Source: Clavelina lepadiformis (lineage: Eukaryota; Chordata; Ascidiacea; Aplousobranchia; Clavelinidae). From it: 64,000 bases of DNA. The notes under the pieces were generated by a model. The model saw nothing but the letters and a program-made list of their open reading frames with translations. It was not told where the DNA came from and did not search any database. The position numbers and the translations under genes are program-made. The DNA lies in the NCBI RefSeq assembly GCF_947623445.1, contig NC_135243.1:22080479-22144478 (forward strand), given 5' to 3'. The stretch's first letter is position 1, and every line of letters starts with the position of its first letter. Below are positions 51,271 through 62,420 of this stretch, piece after piece.

Positions 51271-53293
51271 AAAAGCAATTTCAGCCGTTAGGAAAAAACA
51301 TTTTTGGTTCCTGTTCTAGGCCACTTTGGCTGCAGATCCTCTACCGCGATTCCAGCGACCTGAGGAAACTTATAACTTATGAAGTTATGAGCGCCAAGGT
51401 AGAACAGCTCACCATTTTACCTTCAAAAGGACACAACAGACTTGAGGGTAACTTTAATATTTTCATTCGAATTTTTAACGAGAGAAAAATGCCGCTTTTC
51501 AAGCTCATCTCCATCATAACTGATGTATTATTATCATTGGTCGCACCAGTGGGTTCATTACACTGTGTAAGGAAAGTGAACCTTTCCTGGATATGCTGAA
51601 ATATTTCTGTATCATTCGTCAACAAGCGTTGTGTTGAAAGATTGTAACTGAAAGTAATAACTGATACCACCTGGCAGACTGCCAACTCTTAGAAACAAGC
51701 TTCGACATTCCTGATTATGAGAAGTTAGTTTCCTCTTCCCAGTTCCAAGTCTTTCACTAAGGTTGGAAAAGATTTCCTTATTTGAAATTCAGCGAGCCCT
51801 GTTTTGTGTCTGGTTTATTTTTGAGTTAAGTTCATAGAAAGGTCAGTTACGGCTATTTCTCATCATACAGATCGGAAGGATAAAGGAGTAGGAGGAGCTA
51901 GTATCCACCAGAACACAATGTGCAAACTGAAACTGTGTTAAAGAATTTTTGTGTCTTCTTTTTTGGTAGAAATAATTAGGGTTTGTGATGTTATAGCCTA
52001 TACCGCATTACGTGAAAACAAAGTAAATATTCGCTAATCGCAGGCTGAAAATGGTATGTGTAGTTTTGCGATGCTAAAAATTTGACCGGCTGATCTCACG
52101 AAGTTATAGCCACTTAAAACGAAGACCTTGGGTGACAAAAAGTTGGGCACCCTAGTCTTCGCTAAGTCTCTATCTTGCCTTTCTTATGTGGTTATTTACT
52201 TTAAATCGACGTTCTTAGAAAATGCTCTTTCTCCTAGCTTTCATTACAAACAGATGTTTATCTCCAGCTAAAGGGAAGCGTATTTAACACATCTCTACAG
52301 TACTGTAACTTCGTCAGTCAGTCAGCTTTGTAACTTTTAGCCTCATTGAGCATTCTATTGTGTTTAATAATACTTCTGAACGTTATCAATAAAACAGATC
52401 GAATTTCTTTTATTAAATAGGTATTTTATTATATCAATTTACATTGTTCGCAGATATATTACAATGATCATATTTCAAAGAATTTGCTGGTAGGACTACA
52501 TAAGAGAAAATAGCACTGTTTGCAAGCTAACATCACTACAACAAAAACGATATAATTTCATACGCACAATTACAAACTAGGTTTAAATTAAAGTTATAAA
52601 TTTCTAAACGGGTTTCTTTATGCAAATTTTAAATGCATTAACCATTACTTCATTTTTCTACAAAAAATACAATATAGTAGCCGTCCAATCGTAGCCAGGA
52701 AAATGTCTTTCATATTGTGGTTAACAAATTAAATCAACAAGGCGGCCATAACGCTTTTAACTTTAATAGTATTTTAAGCAACTGTATTTTATTGAAACAG
52801 ACAAATAAGTATTTAATCTGCAGAGCAAAATTTCCAGGCAAAAAAAAGTACAGTATTATTTGGAAGGGGTTCATTTTGGAGCGTTTAACTGATTCAGTAA
52901 AAAAGCATTATTTGAAATATATTTCTCCGCCTAAAAACATATATTTTTTACATTTATTTGTATAAAATAAGCTTCAGCTTTTAAAAAAAAAATTTCTATT
53001 GATAGTAAGTTAGTTTTGCAACAAGATTTCAAGTTGAAATAAGAACCAAGCTACAGTAAAAATACATTCTACCGATAACCATCAAATTCTCAAATTAACT
53101 TTCAGAATATAAAGGTTCTAGTTAAATCAAACATAAAATGTGGGACTTTAAATCCTGTTTTCCCTTCAAAAAATTTAATAAAATGCAAAGTTAATTGAAA
53201 TCCCAAATCATGTTTCCAATCAGGTCGATATTTAAGAGAAACCAAATTCTAACATTCAAACCCAACTGACAAGCTTTCTTGTATATGTCTATT
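51271..53293. other. spacer between segment A and GTPase copy 3
   Basis: AT-rich, no supported gene. An AATAAA on the minus strand near 52953-52958 (about 335 bases after the copy 3 stop) could be its polyadenylation signal. Confidence 0.4.
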
Positions 53294-56200
53294 TCACCAC
53301 CATGAATCTTTTGCTCCTATGCCATAGAGCGCACTAATTCCTGCTCCAACACCTAGAGCAATTCCAACTGGTGGAAAGACGATTCCCAAACCAACACCTA
53401 ATGCCCCAGCACCTCCGGCTGCACCAAACCCTGTTACCATTTTTACCTTCCTATTTCGTTCATTGACCTCTTCATATTTCGAATTTGACTCTTTTTCCAC
53501 GGTCGTGTAGGTGTTATTTCCATTCATTACATCTAAGTCGACATCTGTACGTTTTTTACTTGCTTTAAGAAGATCCTCTTGAGCTGACTTCAAGGAGGGA
53601 GGAGGAGTAAAGTAGCTGCCCACCTATAAACAAATAACGATAATCAAAGTTTTGTCAGTATCAACAACACACATTAATTGCTTTCTCTTCATGTTCTGGT
53701 ATTTGAAATGGTACCTTCTCAGTAAATGAACAACATGAAAAGTTATTGAAATCAAATACCTTTTCAAGTTCGGTTCTGTGTTTTTCTGTTTCTTTATCTT
53801 CGATTAATTTGCGATTCTTTTTTAACTGTATACAAGATGAAATGACACCATTTCAAAGTTTGAATAAATCTTATGAAAACAGTTATATTGAAGTTGTTTT
53901 TGTATTTAACAAAGTAAATGTTTAAATAAACGTTTCGTTAAAGAATAAAATGTTCGTTCAAACTTATTTTTTAAATTGACGTTAAAAATAAAGCATTCTT
54001 ACGTAATTTTTCATGAAATTGTTGATCTTTTTTATGAGAATGCTTTTTCCCTTTTCATTCAAACTTTTATCAAAGTTTTTTGTTTCCTCATCAAAACACT
54101 CCAATAATTCACTTTGTACTTGATCACACCGTTCTTCGAATTTTATTGAAGGTGTATTCTGCAATGAAATTAAATTAACACTACTATGAATTCATTTGAA
54201 AGAAGTTGTGTATGTACTGCTAGATCTTCATTACATCTAAACTTGTAGAATTGGTTTATAGCTATATACTGGAAAAAGCGTAAACTGGCATTGTTAAATA
54301 GTTTTTTTGTCATTCAGTTGACATAAATACGAAACAGCAAAGTAGTTTTTATGCGCAGTAATTATACTTTATACAGTAGTGATAGTAGTAGGCCTACTTA
54401 TGATTCTGATTACAAATTTTGACATTTCAATGATACCTCGAAATGTTTGAACCACTTTTCTGCCACTGTTTCAGCTGCGTTTTCCAAATAACGATGTTCT
54501 ACTTGCCCCTGTTTGAATGCACATGTGCGTGTATTGAGTACACGAGCTTAAACAACGACGGGAAAATAAAATGTTTTAGGTTTAGAATTAAGAGTTACCT
54601 TCATTGATTTGAACATTGACATTATTTCCTTTTTTAACTTGTTCAATGCTGTAGCTAAGCTATTATCGTTCATCTTGATATGATTAGCTTTGAGACGATT
54701 TTCAGCGTTTTCTTTTTCATTAGAATGGACTTTCAGGAATTCTTCAACGCCTGAGAAATCTTTTTTCTGCAGAAATACTTTGCTAGTAGTTGGCAGGAAG
54801 TAAGGAATAACGAAAATTAACAGTAAATTACAATTTATAAGGCTTACCATATGCATTCTGTACATTTCAACACATTCTTCTAAAAGGGCGTTGTTTTTTT
54901 CTTTTTTTTGTTCTAAAAGCTGTACAAACAGCATTTAAAAACCAAGATGCAATATTGCGAGATACTTTGTTTAAAAATTTTAGTAACTGGAAATTAAAAT
55001 GCACATAATAAATTTCTACTTTACTTTAATAGGCATTTGGACCGAGACCACATAAAATATTATAGTTGACCTTATAATGGTTTGAATATACTGAGTAAAA
55101 AATAAACATCATTTGTATCTTGTAGTAACAATATACGTTAAAAATGATCCGATCAAACTATTTTTGAAAGCATTGATTGTTGAAAACATATATGTAACAT
55201 CAAACAGATACAACTCGATTTTAAAAATTTAAATGATGGTTATTTAGTCTAGGAATTGAAACAATAACAATACATATATATTTTCAATTTCTTGCAGCAA
55301 ATTCTCTTGGCCCTTTATCCTGAGGTCTTTGTTACCATGTTTCGATTTTTCTTGAAACTCATTGAGAGCTTTTTTCAAACCACGTTCATGACGCTCGTTG
55401 AGTGGTTCATTGCCAAAATTCTGTAAACAGAAACTAGGTTTACTGTGAGCGACCAATCGTTTGATAATTATTAACTCTCATTAATTTCAGTTATTGGGTA
55501 ATTTTCAGTTGGTAGCGTTCTTACCTGCAAGCACAATCTGTAGATGTCAACACAATCGCGGAAGATAAGTTCTATTTTAGCTGCTTTTCCCGCCTGTAGC
55601 GATTGATACATATTTGTAAGAATGAAGCATACATGAAGTTAATTTCTGCTCAATTTTAGATTATAACTTTCCTCAAAATATGATTCTACTGTATCGATTG
55701 ATCCTTGGTTGATGACATCAGCAAAATGACTTGCGAATTCATATAGTTTCTTGCAATTAAGCTCTTCTGCGCCTTCCCGCTTCACCATGAGATTCTCATT
55801 CTTATTCTCAAAGCAGAGATAATGGAAAAACTCAGTCGCTTTCTTCATAAAGACAAGGCCGACATCTGACAACAACGTTGCAATACTATTTTTAAGAACG
55901 AGATTTTGAAAATAGTTTTTGAAATATAAACCTGACTGTTAATAATAAAACTATTTACTATAAAGTTTTAAGGCAACGCAAAGAAAGAGCATGGGTTTTC
56001 ATTAATTTAAGGTATTATTACCTTTCATATCACAAACTTTGGAGTTTTTCCCCATTTCTTCGATTTTGGGAGCTGGAGAGGGCCAAAGATAACATGAAAG
56101 CTCCGAAAAGTTTTCTTTGAGGAATTTGTTGGTTTTGACGTTTTCATCTGCCCCGTCATCTCCGTCAAGAACAGTCTTGAGATAGCATTTTCCACCATAC

Positions 56201-57471
56201 AAACCGTGCTTGTGATCTTCTATTGTTTTCCAGTCACGAATAAGGAACATGAAGTTCTGTTCCATAAAAAACCAAAATAAATTTGTAAAAAGAATTATCT
56301 TGTAACTATTGAAAACAGAAATACTCAATTACACTAAAATTATAGGTTTGTATTAAAATGAGTTTACGGTATGCCTTAAGTCCAAGTAACGGAATTGAAT
56401 AGCTAGTTACTAACCTGGATTAAAAAGCTAGACTTTGTATCTCTAACATTTTGTGCATACTCTGCAAAGTTCTGAAAAATCGTGAAAAGTTTTAGTTAAT
56501 GCGAAATTTCATAGCAATGCTATAAATCAATGTTAGTTTTTAGGTTGTTTTGTGAAAATAAACGTAAAATAAATCTTAATGCAATTTACCCCCAAAGCTT
56601 GAAGATGAAGGCTATCGATGCTGGTTTTCAAGTTAAAGAATTGGTAGGAACTGAGTAACAGACTTAAGGCGAATAAAATTGAGCCTTCCTTTATACTGGA
56701 CTTTTGATCAAATGCACCTTGTGTGTCCATAAGAAATAGAGCAACCTGCGTAGGAAGCGATGAATCAAAGTTGGAAATAATTTTTAGTACTTTGATATTT
56801 TTAATCATACCTTTTTTTTGGTCTTGGTGGAGATTATAAATGGTTCCTTCGTAATCCATATTCCCTCCGTGCAACCTTCACTGACTCCACCTTGGAACTT
56901 AAAAGGTCCAGTGAGCGGCTCTTTGTCGTTTGGGTCAAGTGGTGGTGGAACACTTTTTGTGGTCTTTTTACATAAAAGATTTATCGTGTTTGTCAAATTG
57001 AAACTTGTCGGTTAATGGAAGAAAAAAGTATCTTAATTAAAAGAAAACTTAACTTAAAACTTAAAAAAAACTTTTAATTGGGTATATCTTAAAATAGAAT
57101 TTACCATACCTCTCTTCGTTCGAAATAACGAACAAACAAATTGAGCAAAAAAGATTTTCCAGTTCGAAATGGGCCTGCCACAGAATAAATTGCAACAGGA
57201 TATTTTGCCACTTTCGGATTTCCAAGAACCTTTTCAAGAACGCTTTTATCTAAGTTAATCTTTCCATTCTCTCTTTTGGTAATCTTTATCGCCTCAGTCT
57301 CGTTTACTGCAAAATATATTGCACTTTTTTTAACGACGTAAATTGTTATTACTGCAAAAAATGAAGACAAATCAAGAAAGGTAATAATGATTTTAATCCT
57401 TTTTACTTACAGGATGTTGTAGAATAAAAATCTTCGTCTTCGTTTGAAAATTTTAACACATCAAAGTCCAT
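53294..57471 (-). CDS. atlastin/GBP-type GTPase, copy 3 (about 710 residues)
   Basis: Exons, minus strand: 57471-57411, 57306-57110, 56963-56811, 56745-56590, 56471-56415, 56256-56022, 55865-55672, 55593-55525, 55420-55274, 54919-54848, 54766-54599, 54508-54437, 54158-54003, 53825-53760 and 53623-53294. Motifs: GPFRTGKS (65-72), CTEGIW, DTQG (144-147), FLIRDW (R215-D216). Exon 3 needs an acceptor 24 bases further out than in the other copies and so adds eight residues (TTKSVPPP). The exon 7/8 join conserved in the paralogues would require a GA donor (GAG/GAAAGT). A canonical alternative uses GT four bases on (exon ending 55668) with an acceptor 13 bases inside exon 8 (exon from 55580) and stays in frame, at the cost of the conserved AGKA. 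The C-terminus is a Gly-rich hairpin around FPP ending DSWW. Confidence 0.85.
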
Positions 57472-57784
57472 TCTCACGATCTTAAGCAAAGCATCAAAAC
57501 AAAACTGCCTTTTCGGAAACAATATTTGATTTTTATTTACTTTTCTTTCACCGTTAAAGTTCCATACTGTGTATAAGCGTTTTTATATTCAATGAGTAAC
57601 TGAAGTCATGTTTAACCTCATATCCCGTACATCTTGTGTTAAGCATTATATTACGATACTTATTATGAGAGCACCAAGTTAGCTATGTTGGCAGAGCTTG
57701 CAATTTTCAACTACATAGTTAGTTCAATATGCTTTTAGTGCCGTTGTGAACTTTTTGACCTAGAAAAGTTAAACAATCGAATTT

Positions 57785-59826
57785 TGCAAGCGCGTTGACC
57801 TTTGAGCAAAGCTGACAAGGATTCTCCTCGAATTTCTTTGTGAATTTCTCCACGTGACGGTCAGAATTCTCATTAAGGTTGAATAAAAATTTGTTTGGTT
57901 AATTTGTTAAATTGTTTTTTTGCAATGAAACACGATGTTTGTAATTCATGGAAAGGAGCAGTTCACAGTGTTTCTGGTTTGTAAAGGAAACACATGAAAA
58001 ATACGCTGAGAAGCACCGTTCAAAACTGTCAAATCGCACAACCATTTAAAAATGATGACGTTTCTGCTGAACTGGGCTTGGGTTTGGCATACCCGTAGTG
58101 TAAACCATTATAGCCTATAATGATTTAACTGCACTCTCTTACCTTTAATCTCGAAAATTAGTTTCGAATAAGCTAAAAATTTACTAAGCTTTGACCTAAA
58201 TCAAAATACAAATACAATTTCCAATGAACTATCTTACTGTTACATTAAACGGCGTTTAACCAATTTAATTATCGACATGCGACAACTAATTAATGCGACA
58301 ACTCGCAATTGATAAATATGGCTCACATATGACCGTTACTCTTATCACTGCAACACATGACAAATGCAAATATAATGTACTCTTTGGCTGTTTTCAGGTT
58401 TACCCCTGTAAAGCAGTTGTCAAACAAAGTATCATGTTTGGAGTGATTGCAACACTTACCAAAGGCTTGAGAGCTGTATCGTCTCGTTAATTATTAAATC
58501 ACGTTTAAACGCTTCTTCAGATATAGAATTGCAAAGCATGAATGATCGCATGGTTGCAGCTGACGTACAAATTTTGTACACTCAAACAACACTCACAAAC
58601 GGTTGCAAAATTCAAGTGGCAAGCAACGGGGACCGTTGTATGTGACTTATTGACATTTTATTTCGTGTCAGTTATAGTTACAATGCAAGAGATAACTTGG
58701 CTATACCTATACTCTTTCATACTATTTTGATTGCAATAATCTGATACAGTTTGAAACACATTTTGTATGTGGCATAGAACAGAAGTGTCCACAATTTTTT
58801 CACTGAGGGCAATGCACTAAAATGCTAACCAGTGGCCGGGCTATTTACTACGCGTGAAGATTGTTGCTTTGCTTACAACGTAATAAAGATTAGGAAGATC
58901 ATTAACAATGCCATCGGTGGTAAAATTTATTCTGTATCTGAAAATGCTAAACAGTATGTCGAGGAAACATCACTTAAAGCTTTAAAAAAATTACCCAACC
59001 GTAGCGACCCACTTGTCGCTACAACTCTAAAAAGTGCAACAAACGCAAAGTCTACGCAGCTTAGCGCTATATAAGACAAAGATCTAGAAAAATTATTATT
59101 CAAATGATTTTGTTCTGAAAATGGGCGAATAAAAGACGACAATGCTTCATGGTTCTTTGTGGGTTCAGTGATGTGTTGCGAAAGATGGAACTCTTCTACA
59201 TGTAACTCATGTACATGTAACTCATAACAGCACTTAACAGTTAACTTTTAAGGGTCTCGTGGCAGTTAGGACCATATACAATCGCAGCTGGATAGGATAT
59301 TCTTACTGTTTTGCACACATATTAAATTTCTTTGTAATAACGTACCCTAACTCAGTTTATCTTACAGTTAACGAAATGCAAGTAAAAAAATCACAACTAA
59401 ATGCACGGGAAAATAACTTGCACCTGAATAACGCAGTTTTATGTCAGATAAAACGTGATGATGGCCAAGGACCATTCAAAAATACTGTAGGTGACGGGAC
59501 CCAGTTGGCTCGTTTCTTGGACAACCCAGGCGTAAAACTATATAACGTTAAACCCCCGATGGAAACTCAATCGCGACATCATTTTTGTAACGCTTGAGCG
59601 TTGCTTTAGTTAACGCATTTCTCCGCTTGCAGATAAACTACTGTTGTAAGCTTGTTTTGTCCAGTTCGTCATCACAGTCCATGTTAAACAGTGCCTTGTC
59701 TTCAATGGCTGTTTTGGTTTGAGCCATTGTAATGTATTATGCCCATACGCAGCCTATGTTTTATTAATTATTATCTTTGTCTACGTTAAACCTGTGATGT
59801 CTATTTTACGTACATGCGCTATGTGA
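57785..59826 (+). repeat. ~2.0 kb duplicated segment B (upstream of GTPase copy 3)
   Basis: Partner of 49168-51270 in the same orientation, lying 5' of copy 3 as segment A lies 5' of copy 2. The offset between the segments is about 8.6 kb, close to the gene-to-gene offset of about 9.0 kb, so gene and flank were probably duplicated as one unit. Confidence 0.85.
58772..59537. mobile_element. hAT-like MITE inside duplicated segment B
   Basis: Counterpart of 50123-50979: element 58780-59529 starts 'cagaagtgtccac' and ends 'cttggacaacccag', with the same flanks ('gcatagaa' and 'gcgtaaaa'). Its presence at the same site in both segments dates the insertion before the duplication. Confidence 0.65.
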
Positions 59827-60083
59827 CGACGTCTTTGTTTGCTTGACATTGCTGACAATCATTCTATGTTGAAGTGACCTGTTGAACAAACAGGTCACTG
59901 CTGCTTCGGGTTGCTTTGAAACAAAGCCTCGAAACAAACTACAAATTTTACCATTTCTCCTTCAGCTTCTCCTGGATAAATATACCAGACTCCGGAAGAA
60001 TTTCCAATAAACTTCTGGCGTTTCTCATTGTTTCCACCAAAGTTGCTGTTTCAGTTGGATGACCCATCGCACAAGTGTTCTCC

Positions 60084-60358
60084 TTACTTGAATAAACAAT
60101 CAAACTTTTCGCTTATGTTGTTCAAGCGTGTTTCAGAGGTTTCTTGCATTGAAATTTCAGAATTTGCGTTGGTAGATATTTGTGTTTGACCCGGCGTTAT
60201 TGTTGGTTGACAAGTTGTTTTTTGATTACCCCCTTCGGAGGTTTCGAAGTCAGAAAGGGACACATTGTCACAAAGCGAAACGACGTTATCTTCCATTTCA
60301 GTTGGAATCGAAGCTTGTTCTCGTTGTTCTTCATGAGTTGTTGATTGCGATTGTTGGT
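60084..60358 (-). CDS. possible exon, unrecognised polar protein
   Basis: On the minus strand a frame stays open from about 60358 to 60084, with a Met at 60296 (MEDNVVSLCDNVSLSDF...). The composition is Ser/Thr/Glu/Gln-rich, like a disordered region. A GTAAGG donor-like site lies at its end (TTCAA/GTAAGG). Downstream to about 59940 two other frames look mildly protein-like but do not connect by splice sites that I can justify. It could be a gene fragment or chance. Confidence 0.2.
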
Positions 60359-60609
60359 ATTACACCACTTTAACGTGATCGGACCTAATTATTTTTTTAC
60401 TGACATTAAAGTAAAGATTATTGCCGTGATTATTCTTGGCGTGACGTGTTAATGTAGCAACGAATCCCCTACAAATAGTCCAAATGCATTTGAAACAAAA
60501 ATGTATGTCCCTTTGAATCCTTGACAATTTTGTCGGTGTACCGTCAGCTGATTTTTGGCTAACCGAAGCGCCCTGGAAAACTCTGAAAAACTTTTTGCTT
60601 GCTTTTTGT

Positions 60610-61012
60610 GGTGGTCGGACGACTCAACCCACGGACGATTCAACCCGGACAATTCAACCCACGGACGATTCAACCCAGGACTATTCAACCCCGGACGATT
60701 CAACCCACGGACGATTCAACCCGCGGACGATTCAACCCGCGGACCATTCAACCGCGGACGATTCAACCCACGGACGATTCAACCCGCGGACGATTCAACC
60801 CGCGGACGATTCAACCTTGGACGATTCAACTCTGGACGATTCAACCCACGGACCTTTCAACCCAGGAAGATTCAACCCAGGACGATTCAACCCCGGACTA
60901 TTCAACCCGCGAACATTTCAACCCACGGACGATTCAACTCCGGACGATTCAACCCGCGGACGATTCAACCCACGGACGATTCAACCCGTTGCCGTTCAAC
61001 CCCATTCAACAA
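60610..61012 (+). repeat. 16-bp minisatellite array, forward
   Basis: About 25 copies of a unit like 'ggacgattcaacccgc' or 'ggacgattcaacccac', with 15-bp and point variants. Because 16 is not a multiple of 3 and the unit makes no stop, all three forward frames are open with a repeating 16-residue pattern (e.g. RFNPRTIQPADDSTRG). These frames are repeat artefacts. Confidence 0.95.
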
Positions 61013-61429
61013 TGCCCTCAAATCACTATTTCTGTGTTCTCATCCGAACATTTGGTCATTTTTGGACGGTATAAAACGCGATATCGCGATACAACGGCTC
61101 GGTGCTCAAAACGCAGCAGTTGTTAATTTGGACCAACCACGAAGCAAATACACGCACCTGGCTCACAGACTTTCGGCAAAGGTTTGCAATTATGCAAATG
61201 AGCCAGATAAATTGATGTATCTGCGTGCAATCGCTCATATGAGCTAATTAATTACCGTTTGTAGTACCCTTTGTTTGTAGTAACAAGAAGTGGTAAAAGA
61301 AAGAAAGGAAACACAAAACGCTTTATATTAGCTTAGGCCTATTGCCGCCTATATATTAGCTTTATTTAGCTTACATAATATTGGCTACAAAGTAACTTGG
61401 TGATAACCTTATTAACCTAAGGCCCTAAG
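61013..61429. other. spacer between facing minisatellite arrays
   Basis: Ordinary unique-looking sequence between the arrays. No terminal repeats, target duplication or gene seen. Confidence 0.5.
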
Positions 61430-61712
61430 CCAATCGTCCGTGGGTTGAATCGTCCGCGGGTTGAATGGTCCGGAGTTGAATCGTCCGTGGGTTGAAAGGT
61501 CCGTGGGATGAATCGTCCTGGGTTGAATCGTCCGGGGTTGAATCGTCCGGGGTTGAATCGTCCGTGGGTTGAAAGGTCCGTGGGTCGAATCGTCCTGGGT
61601 TGAATCGTCCGGGGTTGAATCGTCCGTGGGTTGAATCGTCTGCGGGTTGAAAGGTCCGCGGGTTGAATCGTCCGCGGGTTGAATCGTCCGTGGGTTGAAT
61701 CGTCCGCGGTAT
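61430..61712 (-). repeat. 16-bp minisatellite array, inverted
   Basis: About 17 units of the reverse complement ('gttgaatcgtccgcgg' and variants) face the forward array across a spacer of about 415 bp. The pair could form a long hairpin. Confidence 0.95.
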
Positions 61713-62367
61713 GGGAAATGGTGTAGTGTAATGGTGGTTTAGGGATGACCTAAGCCAAACCAAGTCTTACAGTCTTATAGTCTGACTCCTATGATTGTCT
61801 TTGACTCCGTTGCGTTTACTGTCTCTATATTGCTTCTTAAATCAACACCAACTTCATAAAGTTTAATTTGTTATATTGTCCGAATAGGTTGTCACATCGA
61901 AACCAATTAATCATCATTCCACATTTTGAATAGAACTATTGTTTGAATTCAATACTGAATGTGGCAAAACGTAAAACAGATCCAAAACTAAAAACCGAGA
62001 GAAGTACTAGCAAGTCCTGAAGGGACAAGCCCTTGCAGAGACTCGCCGGCCCGAGCATCCAGAGCATAACGATTTGAACCAAGCTTAACGTTTTATATCA
62101 TACACGTCAGCCAATCAGCTAACGCCATGTTCATTTATCGTTGCTACGTGTATGTGTGTAATATCTATTATTCTACGAATCTACGTCATCCAAACATTTC
62201 ATCAAGTACACTTCAAACTTTACGCCGTAAAACAACGCTACTTGAAACACTTCAATCTACGTCAGCCCGCTACAAGCTTTGCACATTATTATCTGCCTGG
62301 AGAGAAATCAAAACTTTATGCAATGCCAATAAATATAACTAATTGCAATTTCTACATGATCCCCACA

Positions 62368-62420
62368 GCGGGTTGAATCGTCCGTAGGTTGACTCGTCCG
62401 GGGTTGAATCGTCCGTGGGT
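62368..62420 (-). repeat. small outlying cluster of the same 16-bp unit
   Basis: Three units ('gggttgaatcgtccgt', 'aggttgactcgtccgg', 'ggttgaatcgtccgtg') lie 650 bp beyond the inverted array in its orientation. Confidence 0.85.

Noticed and set aside
37624-57471. Calling the three GTPases plain interferon-type GBPs
   Set aside because: The DTQG wording, PFQ and FL(I/V)RDW context and hydrophobic hairpin anchor are closer to atlastin, and there is no CaaX box, so the neutral atlastin/GBP-type label is used.
60555-61247. Three overlapping long plus-strand ORFs (230, 159 and 175 codons) and a facing 112-codon minus ORF at 61425-61763
   Set aside because: They are produced by the stop-free 16-bp minisatellite, which is open in every frame. 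The residue pattern is periodic in all of them and there is no start context or domain.
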